From assembly GCF_010500845.1 (NCBI RefSeq), contig NZ_JAAAMI010000003.1, positions 421,157 through 485,156 on the forward strand: a DNA stretch of 64,000 nucleotides, in the 5' to 3' direction. Under the pieces are notes generated by a model. That model worked only from the letters and a program-made list of their open reading frames with translations. It was not told where the DNA came from and did not search any database. The position numbers and the translations under genes are program-made. Position 1 is the first letter of the stretch, and each line of letters opens with the position of its first letter. Source of the stretch: Flagellimonas sediminis. GTDB taxonomy: Bacteria; Bacteroidota; Bacteroidia; Flavobacteriales; Flavobacteriaceae. Positions 17,204-25,086 of the stretch are shown here, piece after piece.

Positions 17204-18286
17204 ATGGAAAACAAGAAGGAAATGAGAAAATGGTTGGATGATATGAACTTGGGCCATCCACTGGTTATCGCAGGGCCATGTAGTGCCGAAACTGAAGACC
17301 AGGTACTTAAGATTGCACACCAATTGAAGGATACGGACGTGAGCTACTACCGTGCCGGAATCTGGAAACCACGTACCCGTCCTGGAAATTTTGAAGGAGT
17401 AGGTGCAATAGGGTTAAAATGGTTGCAAAAGGTAAAAGAGGAAACCGGATTGAAAACCGCAACTGAAGTGGCTAACCGTGCCCACGTAGACCTTGCCTTG
17501 GAATATGATGTAGACCTATTGTGGATTGGTGCCCGATCAACGGTGAGCCCATTCATTATTCAAGAAATTGCCGATGCCTTGGAAGGTACCGATAAGATCG
17601 TATTGGTGAAGAATCCAGTGAACCCTGACCTTTCTTTGTGGTTGGGTGCCGTGGAACGTTTGCATACTGCCAATATTGAAAAATTGGGGGTGATTCACAG
17701 AGGTTTTTCCACCTATGAGAAAACCAAATACCGCAATATTCCTGAGTGGCAGTTGGCCATTGAACTTCAAACCAAGTTCCCTGACCTTCCTATTATCAAC
17801 GACCCAAGCCACATTACCGGTAAGCGCGATATGATATTTGATGTTTCCCAAACTGCCTTGGACCTGAATTTTGATGGTCTTATGATCGAAACCCATTGTG
17901 ATCCTGATAATGCATGGAGTGATGCCGCACAGCAGGTTACCCCGGAAAGATTGGTGCAGATCATGAGAGACCTTCGCATCAGAAAAGAAACCGATGAGGA
18001 GGCGGAATACAATAACAAATTGAACAACCTTAGAACACAGATCGATGTGTTGGACAACCAACTGATCGAGCTTTTGGGCAAGCGAATGAAAGTTTCTGAC
18101 GGTATCGGGGAATTGAAAAAACAAAAGAACGTTGCCGTGTTGCAGAGCAATCGATGGAACGCTATTTTAGGTAACATGATTTTGGAAGGTGAGCAAAGAG
18201 GATTAAGCGAGGAGTTCGTCTTAAAAATGTTCAAGGCCATTCACCAGGAATCCATCAACCATCAAGAAAAAATCATCAACGCCTAA
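17204..18286 (+). CDS. Bifunctional DAHP synthase / chorismate mutase
   Basis: The 360-residue fusion has a type I-beta DAHP synthase (about 1-260; AGPCSAE, the metal and substrate region KPRTRPGNFEG, GARSTVSP, DPSHITGKRD) joined to a C-terminal AroQ-type chorismate mutase (about 270-360; LRTQIDVLDNQLIELLGKRM). One polypeptide thus covers the first shikimate step and the branch point to prephenate. C-terminal mutase fusions of this kind are known in Bacteroidota such as Porphyromonas and Prevotella, where the mutase domain also mediates feedback by prephenate. Together with pheA, the aminotransferase and tyrA it makes a complete Phe/Tyr-specific cassette. A terminator follows at 18308. Confidence 0.94.
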   Translation: MENKKEMRKWLDDMNLGHPLVIAGPCSAETEDQVLKIAHQLKDTDVSYYRAGIWKPRTRPGNFEGVGAIGLKWLQKVKEETGLKTATEVANRAHVDLALEYDVDLLWIGARSTVSPFIIQEIADALEGTDKIVLVKNPVNPDLSLWLGAVERLHTANIEKLGVIHRGFSTYEKTKYRNIPEWQLAIELQTKFPDLPIINDPSHITGKRDMIFDVSQTALDLNFDGLMIETHCDPDNAWSDAAQQVTPERLVQIMRDLRIRKETDEEAEYNNKLNNLRTQIDVLDNQLIELLGKRMKVSDGIGELKKQKNVAVLQSNRWNAILGNMILEGEQRGLSEEFVLKMFKAIHQESINHQEKIINA

Positions 18287-18307
18287 TTAATAGGTCGTTT
18301 TTTGATC

Positions 18308-18357
18308 AAACTGTTTGTGTCTAGGGATAAAAATTCCAGGATGCAAACAGTTTTTTT
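18308..18357 (+). terminator. Terminator of the aromatic operon
   Basis: AAACTGTTTG (18308-18317) pairs perfectly with CAAACAGTTT (18344-18353) across a 26-base loop and is followed by T residues. It stands 21 bases after the DAHP synthase/chorismate mutase stop. Confidence 0.75.
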
Positions 18358-18416
18358 GTTGTAAACTGTAACGATCTTGTTCTTCGGTCATCTTTCAGAA
18401 GTAAAAACACTCTATC

Positions 18417-19091
18417 ATGAAAAAAATATATGTACTCAGCTTCCTTTTACTTCCCTTATTGACTTTTGCACAGCGCATTATAGATACCGAGGTGGGAGAG
18501 TTCCATGAAATCAAAGTTTTTGACCTAATTGAAGTGAACCTGATCCAATCGGATGAAAACCGGATCACGATCAAGGGGCATAATGTGGACGATATTACAT
18601 GGACCAACAAGAATGGCATTTTGAAACTCCGTATGCAACTGGATAAAAAATTCCAAGGGGAGGATACCATGATAGAAGTCTATTACACCAACCTGGATGT
18701 GATTGATGGCAACGAAGGTGCCCAGATTACCTGTAACGAGATGGTGCAAAAAAACAAGATTGAACTAAGGGCCCAAGAAGGTGCCAAGATCCACATTGGT
18801 ATGGATGTGGATTACGCTGATATTAGAGCGGTGACAGGTGGTGTCGTGGAGGCATCAGGATTGGCCAAGAACCAATCCGTGGTATTGAATACTGGAGGTA
18901 TTTTTGACGGTCGTGACCTTAAGACTGCCAGTACCGAAATCAAAATATCCGCTGGTGGCGAAGCCGATATTTTTGCCTCCGAAGCAGTGGACATCAACGT
19001 GCGAGCCGGTGGGGATGTTTATGTATATGGAAATCCCAAAATGGTCCACAAGAAGACCTTTGTGGGCGGAAGGATTTACATCAAGGATTAA
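18417..19091 (+). CDS. Head-GIN domain (DUF2807) secreted protein
   Basis: The 224-residue protein has a cleavable signal ending in LLTFAQ, followed by a DUF2807-type repetitive beta region (EIKVFDLIEVNLIQSDEN, VVEASGLAKNQSVVLNTGG, INVRAGGDVYVYGNP). It belongs to the same family as the lipoprotein at 5994 but lacks the lipobox and is probably periplasmic or surface-exposed. The family has no established function. It is flanked by terminators on both sides (18308 and 19104), so it appears to be a single-gene transcript. Confidence 0.82.
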   Translation: MKKIYVLSFLLLPLLTFAQRIIDTEVGEFHEIKVFDLIEVNLIQSDENRITIKGHNVDDITWTNKNGILKLRMQLDKKFQGEDTMIEVYYTNLDVIDGNEGAQITCNEMVQKNKIELRAQEGAKIHIGMDVDYADIRAVTGGVVEASGLAKNQSVVLNTGGIFDGRDLKTASTEIKISAGGEADIFASEAVDINVRAGGDVYVYGNPKMVHKKTFVGGRIYIKD

Positions 19092-19103
19092 GAAAAAAAC
19101 ATG

Positions 19104-19143
19104 AAAAAAGGGCCTGATGGATTTTTCCATCGGGCCCTTTTTG
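19104..19143. terminator. Bidirectional terminator
   Basis: A 17-pair stem (left arm 19105-19121, right arm 19126-19142, one T-G pair) with loop TTTT has A residues before and T residues after it, so it can stop transcription from both converging genes. Confidence 0.9.
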
Positions 19144-19158
19144 TTTTGTATGGTCAGG

Positions 19159-19599
19159 TTATTTTCTGAAAATGTAACGGGTAATAAAAATACCTTGACC
19201 GTCACCTTTGCCAGCCTCACTCTCCACTCCGCTTACCACGAAAGCCAATTCCCAACCGTTGGAAACCATATCGTTGATCATGGAAGTGATCATGGCATCG
19301 TTGGCTGCGATGTTCTGAAAACGGATACCGCCAATGTTGTAGAAGTTCAACAATTTGGTTTCCTCAAAATTTTTCACACGGATTTCACCACGGTCCGATT
19401 TGTTACGGGTGTTGTCATCCTCCGTTTGCACACTGGTGAACTCCCTATAATCTTTGTCTTCAAGGGCGTTGATGATCCTAGACCTACCAAGCCCGTTGGG
19501 AACAATGGATTCCACACTGGTAATAACCTTGTACTGTTGTGCGTTTGCACCAAATGCGGCAGCTAGGGTCAACACTGCGATCAAAACGATTTTTTTCAT
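19159..19599 (-). CDS. Small exported protein of unknown function
   Basis: The 146-residue protein has a clear signal peptide (KKIVLIAVLTLAAAFGANA) and a mature domain of about 125 residues. I do not recognise the family with certainty. The mature part begins YKVITSVESIVPNGLGRSR and has a C-terminal half with MVSNGWELAFVVSG and a glycine-rich KGDGQGIFITRYIF. The mix of short strands and helices suggests a small globular periplasmic protein. It is divergent from rsgA and ends at the shared bidirectional terminator. A TATCTTTG box at 19633-19640 lies upstream on its own strand. Confidence 0.78.
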   Translation of the reverse strand: MKKIVLIAVLTLAAAFGANAQQYKVITSVESIVPNGLGRSRIINALEDKDYREFTSVQTEDDNTRNKSDRGEIRVKNFEETKLLNFYNIGGIRFQNIAANDAMITSMINDMVSNGWELAFVVSGVESEAGKGDGQGIFITRYIFRK

Positions 19600-19632
19600 A
19601 ATGGATTAGTTAATGATAATTAAAACTGTTAA

Positions 19633-19640
19633 CAAAGATA
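19633..19640 (-). promoter_or_regulatory. Candidate -7 element for the small exported protein gene
   Basis: On the minus strand it reads TATCTTTG, an exact TAnnTTTG match, 33 bases before the start codon. No TTG is present at the -33 distance. Confidence 0.4.
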
Positions 19641-19693
19641 TACGACGGAAAAGAAGGAATATTGTTTCTTTGTAATGAAAATTTGAACAAATT

Positions 19694-20635
19694 GTGAACG
19701 GAACTGTTTATAAATCAACGGGTAGCTGGTATACCGTAAAGTCCATGGATGGTGTATTTTACGAGTGCCGGATAAAAGGCAAGTTCCGGACCCAGAACAT
19801 AAAAAGCACCAATCCAGTGGCAGTTGGGGATCATGTTCAATTTGAATTGGAAAATATAGGAGATGAAACCGTAGGGGTCATATCTGAAATTGGTGAAAGA
19901 AAGAATTACATCATCCGAAAATCGGTTAAGCTGTCCAAACAGACCCATATTATCGCTTCCAATCTGGATCAGGTCTTTTTATTGGTCACTTTGAACAATC
20001 CCATGACCTTTACCAGTTTTATAGACCGTTTTTTGGTCACCGCCGAGGCATACGAAATCCCGGTGATTTTGCTATTCAACAAGATGGATACCTATTCCGA
20101 AGAAGAAAGGGAAGAAGTGTCCTATTTGGTGGATTTATATTCAAATATTGGATACAACTGCATCCCAATGGAAGCCAAGACCGGAAAGAATGTGGAAATG
20201 GTAAGGGAGTTGATGAAAGGCAAGACCAGCATGTTCGCCGGACATTCCGGAGTGGGAAAATCTACTTTGGTGAATGCCTTAGAACCAGGGCTGCATCTCA
20301 AGACTGCCGAAATTTCCGAACAGCACCTTCAAGGGCAACATACCACCACTTTTGCCGAAATGTACGACTTGTCCTTCGATGCAAGGATCATTGATACCCC
20401 TGGAATAAAAGGATTTGGAATCGTGGATATGGAAAAAGATGAGATCGGGGGATATTTTCCGGAGTTCTTCGAGTTGAAATCACAATGCAAGTTCAACAAT
20501 TGCCTGCATTTGGATGAGCCCAAATGTGCTGTGAAGGAGGCGTTGGAAAATGAGGAGATTGCGTGGAGCCGTTATAGAAGTTATGTTCAGATGGTGACGG
20601 GAGAGGAAGATAATCCATATAGGGAACGTTCATGA
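19694..20635 (+). CDS. rsgA: Ribosome small-subunit-dependent GTPase A
   Basis: The 313-residue GTPase shows the circularly permuted motif order of RsgA: G4 LLFNKMD comes before G1 GHSGVGKST and G3 DTPG. An N-terminal OB-fold precedes these, and a C-terminal zinc-binding knuckle (CKFNNCLHLDEPKC) follows. It assists late 30S maturation and releases from the subunit on GTP hydrolysis. GTG 19694 fits the family N-terminus (NGTVYKSTGSWYTV), and no ATG lies nearby. Its stop overlaps the dtd start by ATGA. Confidence 0.95.
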   Translation: MNGTVYKSTGSWYTVKSMDGVFYECRIKGKFRTQNIKSTNPVAVGDHVQFELENIGDETVGVISEIGERKNYIIRKSVKLSKQTHIIASNLDQVFLLVTLNNPMTFTSFIDRFLVTAEAYEIPVILLFNKMDTYSEEEREEVSYLVDLYSNIGYNCIPMEAKTGKNVEMVRELMKGKTSMFAGHSGVGKSTLVNALEPGLHLKTAEISEQHLQGQHTTTFAEMYDLSFDARIIDTPGIKGFGIVDMEKDEIGGYFPEFFELKSQCKFNNCLHLDEPKCAVKEALENEEIAWSRYRSYVQMVTGEEDNPYRERS

Positions 20636-21084
20636 AAACAGTGATCCAAAGAGTTTCAAGGGCAAGTGTAACGGTAGACGGCCAAGTGGTCTCATCCATT
20701 GATCTTGGCCTGTTGGTATTGTTGGGAATAGAGGATGCCGATGGGAAAGAAGATATTGATTGGTTATCCCAGAAAATAGTGAACCTTCGCATTTTTAATG
20801 ATGATGACGGGGTGATGAACCGCTCCGTGTTGGATGTAGGGGGGGGTATTATCGTAGTGAGTCAATTTACGCTGCATGCCCTTACCAAAAAAGGCAATCG
20901 TCCTTCTTATATCAAAGCATCCAAACCTGATATTGCCATACCAATGTACAATAGCTTTGTACAAAAAATAGAACAAGATCTTGGTAAAAAAGTGGGCACC
21001 GGAATCTTTGGCGCCGATATGAAAGTAGAATTGTTGAATGATGGTCCGGTAACCATAACCATTGATACTAAAAACAGGGAATAA
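20632..21084 (+). CDS. dtd: D-aminoacyl-tRNA deacylase
   Basis: The 150-residue protein is the standard Dtd length. It hydrolyses D-amino acids from mischarged tRNA. The two active-site motifs SQFTL and N-D-GPVTI are present, and the N-terminus MKTVIQRVSRASV is typical. It overlaps rsgA by four bases (ATGA), so the two are translated as a pair, an order common in Flavobacteriaceae. Confidence 0.96.
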   Translation: MKTVIQRVSRASVTVDGQVVSSIDLGLLVLLGIEDADGKEDIDWLSQKIVNLRIFNDDDGVMNRSVLDVGGGIIVVSQFTLHALTKKGNRPSYIKASKPDIAIPMYNSFVQKIEQDLGKKVGTGIFGADMKVELLNDGPVTITIDTKNRE

Positions 21085-21164
21085 TTGTTTTTTATCGAAA
21101 AAGTTATATTCTTTGTAAGAAATAAACCACTTTAGCTAAAACCATTAGCGCCAGACTTAACCCA

Positions 21165-22025
21165 ATGCGATTGCCTACGTTTATAGTAGTATTGTTTACT
21201 CTGAATTTTTGCTTTTCCCAAAATTACAGTGTCTCCACTATTTCAAAGGAATTATTGGACAATGCCGATGCAGTGGTCCGATTGAACAGTACAAGCATCC
21301 TTGTTACGGCGAGGGATCAGATGACTGTTTCCGAACATCGGGTGGTAACTGTATTGAACGAGAAAGGGGATAAGCATGTTCAAGCCTACGCTTTCTACGA
21401 AAAAAGCTATAAGATTTCCAATATCCTTGCAATAGTGTACAATGCTCAAGGAGAAGAAATCAAAAGAATAAAAAAAAAGGATTTCTTGGATCAAAGCGCC
21501 ATCGATGGCGGCACCCTATATTCGGATTCCAGGGTGCTCCTTCTCAAATATACCCCGGTGCAATATCCTTACACCATTGAGTTTGTAAACGAATACTCTA
21601 CTCCTAATACTGCATTCGTGCCCAATTTTAATTTTTTGGAAAACTATAGGGTAAGTAGTGAAAGGAGCGATTTTAGTTTTAAGGTTGATTGTGGTATTCC
21701 ATTTAGGCATAAAGCTGCCAACTTTGAAGAATATCAAGTAGAATTGTCCACAGAGCCAAACGGGCTTCAATGTGCTGCCCAAAATCTAAAGGCCATTGAA
21801 AACGAGCCACTGTCCCCAATGTTCAATGAATTTACCCCCAACATAAAAGTAGCTTTGGAAAGTTTCCATTTGGAAGGAGTGGATGGGGCGGCCAAAACAT
21901 GGGAAGAATTGGGTCAATGGATGTATCATGAGCTTTTGGTTGGTCAGGATGAATTGAACCAGGAAACTATTGCAAAGGTAAAAGCCCTCGTAAGGGGGGT
22001 GTGGATGATCCCTTGGAAAAAGTAA
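21165..22025 (+). pseudogene. DUF3857/transglutaminase-like protein, 5' part of a frameshifted gene
   Basis: This encodes the N-terminal part of a DUF3857 domain protein with a signal peptide (ending NFCFSQ). It is one of three tandem paralogues (see 23065 and 25087). The protein is normal up to about residue 278 (AKVKALVRGV) and then reads 8 unrelated residues before a stop at 22025. The expected continuation, DDPLEKVSRVYKYVQ, is encoded in another frame from base 22004. Rejoined, the gene would span 21165-23068 and give about 634 residues, close to the 669 and 654 of its neighbours. The break is at a run of six G (21994-21999) followed by GTG repeats. It may be real, or an indel error in the sequence. 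Function: probably an exported or surface protein; no enzymatic activity is established. Confidence 0.8.
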
Positions 22026-23068
22026 GCCGTGTTTATAAATATGTGCAGGAGAACACTAGATACATCAGCGTGCAGTTGGGGATTGGTGGTTGGATGCCCA
22101 TCAGTGCAGTAGAGGTGGATCGTGTAAAATATGGTGATTGCAAAGGGTTGACCAATTATACGAAGGCCCTCTTGTCCGCTATTGGCATAGACTCATATTA
22201 TACTGTTGTTTACGGTGGCAATGTCGCCAGGAGTCTCGATAGGGATATACCTTCCATGCAGGGCAATCATGTGTTCTTGAACGTTCCATTGGAAGGTCAA
22301 GAGGTTTGGTTGGAATGTACAAGTCAGACTACCCCGGTAAATTTTTTGGGCACTTTTACGGATAATAGGGATGTGCTAAAAGTAACTCCCAACGGTGGAC
22401 AATTTGTGAGAACAAAGGCCAGTTTAGATGAAGACAATTATCAGTTTACCAAAGCAGAATGTTCCATTTCCATAGATAAAAAAATTACTGGAAAGGTTAT
22501 CATTGTCTCCAAAGGAACCCAATACAATCAAAAATATTGGCGAACCACCGATTCCAGAAAAGAGCAGGAGGAATTTTACAAGAATTATTGGAATTATGTG
22601 AACAACCTCAACTTGGGTCAAGTCAACTTTATCAATAACGATAAGGAAACAGAGTTTATAGAAGAAATTGATGTCAGTGCAGACGGGTATCTGTCCGCAG
22701 TTGATGAAAAATTCCTTTTTTCCCCGAACATATATAACCGAAATTTGGCTGTCCCCGATAGAAGCCGAAACCGAAAAAGACCGGTGGTCATTTCAAGAGG
22801 TTATTTGGATGAAGATGAATTTACCATCCATCTACCCGAAGGCTATGTACCGGAAACATGGATGTTGCCTGTACAATTGGAAAACAAATTTGGGACTTAT
22901 AGTATTTCCATTGAGCCCCAAGAAGAGGGAACCGTTTTGTACAAAAGAAAACTGCTCATAAAATCGGGAATGTACCCCAAGGAAGATTATGAGGACTACA
23001 GGGAGTTTAGAAAAAAAATTGCTCGATACGATAATGCCAAAATTGTTTTAATCAAAAAAAGCACATGA
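22001..23068 (+). pseudogene. DUF3857/transglutaminase-like protein, 3' part of a frameshifted gene
   Basis: This encodes the transglutaminase-like core and C-terminal domain of the gene that begins at 21165. It opens with DDPLEKVSRVYKYVQENTRYISVQ, and the catalytic-type cysteine is in KYGDCKGLTNY, followed by NHVFLNV and WLECTSQTTP. The frame is fully open for 355 codons with no further damage, so the shift is recent or artificial. GTG 22001 could serve as a start but would yield a protein without a signal. Its stop overlaps the next gene by ATGA (23065-23068), so translation across the whole cluster was evidently coupled. Confidence 0.8.
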
Positions 23069-25074
23069 AACTAAAACTATTGTTCGCCCTTTTGGTAACC
23101 GTGCAGATGGTTTACCCAAATGAGATTAAATTCGGAAAGGTGTCCAAAGAAGAAGTTGAAACTACACAGCATTCTCTGGACCCCGAAGCTGATGCCGCTA
23201 TTTTGTACAAAAACGAATGGGTGAGTTATTCCTATACCTACGATGGGGGTTGGACCATTACTAGGGAGGTGTACTATAGGATTAAAATCTATAACAAGGA
23301 TGGGTTTGATTGGGCCACTTTGGAAGTACCGTTGTATGCTGCCAGTAGTGACGAGGAAAAAATATCCGGGGTCAAAGGATTTACATTCAATCTGGAAGAC
23401 GGTAAGGTTGTAAGTGAAAAACTCAAGAATGACGGTGTCTTTGTTGAAAAGGTTAGTAAATATAGGAACAAGGCGTCCATTACTATGCCGAGTGTGAAGG
23501 AGGGAAGTGTTCTGGATGTGGAGTACAAAGTTACATCTCCCCTGTTTTGGCACATAGATGAACTAAAACTTCAATATGGTATTCCAGTTGATTTGGTAGA
23601 AGTACGACTGGATATACCTGAATATTTTATTTTCAAACAATTCAGTAAAGGGGCAAATCCAATTCAAGTAAACCAAACTCGTGAAAATAGAACATTGAAT
23701 GTTTCTTATAGATCATCCGATGATATGAGCCGGTTGGGAAAGACTACCCATAAAAACAGTAATGTCAATTTTATTGAAAATATCTATAACATAAAAGCGG
23801 CCAACCTTCCCGCGCTTTTGGATGAAAAGTATACCAGTAATATTGACAATTTTAGGTCTGCCATAAAATTTGAGCTGGCTTCGACCAGATTCCCTAACAG
23901 CCCTTTTAAAAATTATAGCCTTACTTGGGAAGATGTGGCAAAAACCATTTACAACTACGACGATTTTGGATCGGAGCTGAAAAAGAGCAACTATTTTGAA
24001 GATGATATAGACCAGTTGATCGCAGGTCTGACCAGCAATGAGGAAAAGGCAAGTGCCATATTTTCCTTTGTAAAAACTAAAATGAATTGGGATAATTATG
24101 TTGGCGTTACCTGTGCCAGTGGAGGTGTGAAAAGAGCCTATAAAGAAAATACGGGCAGTGCCGCAGAAATCAATTTGATGCTCACCGCCATGTTGAGGTA
24201 TGCAGGGTTAAGTGCGGACCCTGTTCTGGTAAGTACGAGGTCCCATGGAATTCCATTGTTCCCCACTAGTGACGGGTTCAATTATGTGATAACAGGATTA
24301 ATGTTGGACAACGAGTTGATGCTGTTGGACGCCACCGAAAAATATTCCGTACCCAACGTGCTTCCTTCCAGGGCATTGAACTGGATGGGTAGGTTGATCA
24401 AGGAAGATGGTAGCTCTATTGCTGTGGATCTCATGCCAAAACATAAATCCTTGGATGCTGTCATGATGAGCATTGATTTGCGTGACGATGGATCCATTTC
24501 AGGAAAATTCCGTCAGCAATATACCCATAACAATGCATTTGTGGTCCGAAACAAATTTCATAGTGGCACTGAGGATTCATATTTAAAGGATATTGAAAAG
24601 TCGCATGGTGATCTTGAAGTTTCCGAATTTCAAATGCAAAATGGTCTTGATCTTGACAAGCCGATAGTGCAATCCTATGATTTTGAAAAAGAGGCTGCCT
24701 TTGAGAATATATCAGGCAAGTTATATTTTTCGCCATTGTTCCATTTGACCACGTTTGAGAATCCGTTCAAGGCCGAAAAAAGGGAATTTCCAATAGATTA
24801 TGGCTACCCTTGGGAAGATAAATATATTATCACCATAAACCTTCCGGAAGGATATGTTGTGGAATCCATGCCAGAACCCATTGCAGTGGCCATGCCTGAA
24901 AATATGGGGCAGTTCCGATACAATATATCCTCTACTATGGGAAAAATCCATTTAAAGGTGGAGATGGAAATGAACACTTCGGTTGTGCCGGCCCATTATT
25001 ATGACGATTTGAAGGAACTGTATAAGCACATCGTGGAAAAGGAAACAGAAAAAGTAGTGCTTGTAAAAGCGTAA
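23065..25074 (+). CDS. DUF3857 domain protein with transglutaminase-like core (second of three)
   Basis: The 669-residue exported protein has a signal (LKLLFALLVTVQMVYPN), an N-terminal DUF3857 domain (about 50-260; SITMPSVKEGSVLDVEYKV) and a transglutaminase-like region (about 320-430). A C-terminal beta-rich domain follows. In the core, the usual catalytic Cys position within the segment KENTGSAAEINLML is replaced by A-A, so peptide crosslinking or protease activity is doubtful. It overlaps the upstream frameshifted paralogue by ATGA and is followed by a third paralogue after 12 bases. The family is frequent in Bacteroidota; its role is unknown, probably at the cell envelope. Confidence 0.82.
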   Translation: MKLKLLFALLVTVQMVYPNEIKFGKVSKEEVETTQHSLDPEADAAILYKNEWVSYSYTYDGGWTITREVYYRIKIYNKDGFDWATLEVPLYAASSDEEKISGVKGFTFNLEDGKVVSEKLKNDGVFVEKVSKYRNKASITMPSVKEGSVLDVEYKVTSPLFWHIDELKLQYGIPVDLVEVRLDIPEYFIFKQFSKGANPIQVNQTRENRTLNVSYRSSDDMSRLGKTTHKNSNVNFIENIYNIKAANLPALLDEKYTSNIDNFRSAIKFELASTRFPNSPFKNYSLTWEDVAKTIYNYDDFGSELKKSNYFEDDIDQLIAGLTSNEEKASAIFSFVKTKMNWDNYVGVTCASGGVKRAYKENTGSAAEINLMLTAMLRYAGLSADPVLVSTRSHGIPLFPTSDGFNYVITGLMLDNELMLLDATEKYSVPNVLPSRALNWMGRLIKEDGSSIAVDLMPKHKSLDAVMMSIDLRDDGSISGKFRQQYTHNNAFVVRNKFHSGTEDSYLKDIEKSHGDLEVSEFQMQNGLDLDKPIVQSYDFEKEAAFENISGKLYFSPLFHLTTFENPFKAEKREFPIDYGYPWEDKYIITINLPEGYVVESMPEPIAVAMPENMGQFRYNISSTMGKIHLKVEMEMNTSVVPAHYYDDLKELYKHIVEKETEKVVLVKA

Positions 25075-25086
25075 AAGGTACTTTGC

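Noticed and set aside
21990..22010. Programmed ribosomal frameshift in the first DUF3857 gene
   Set aside because: There is a G run, but no slippery heptamer pattern, no stimulatory stem I can see, and the paralogues need no shift; mutation or read error is simpler.
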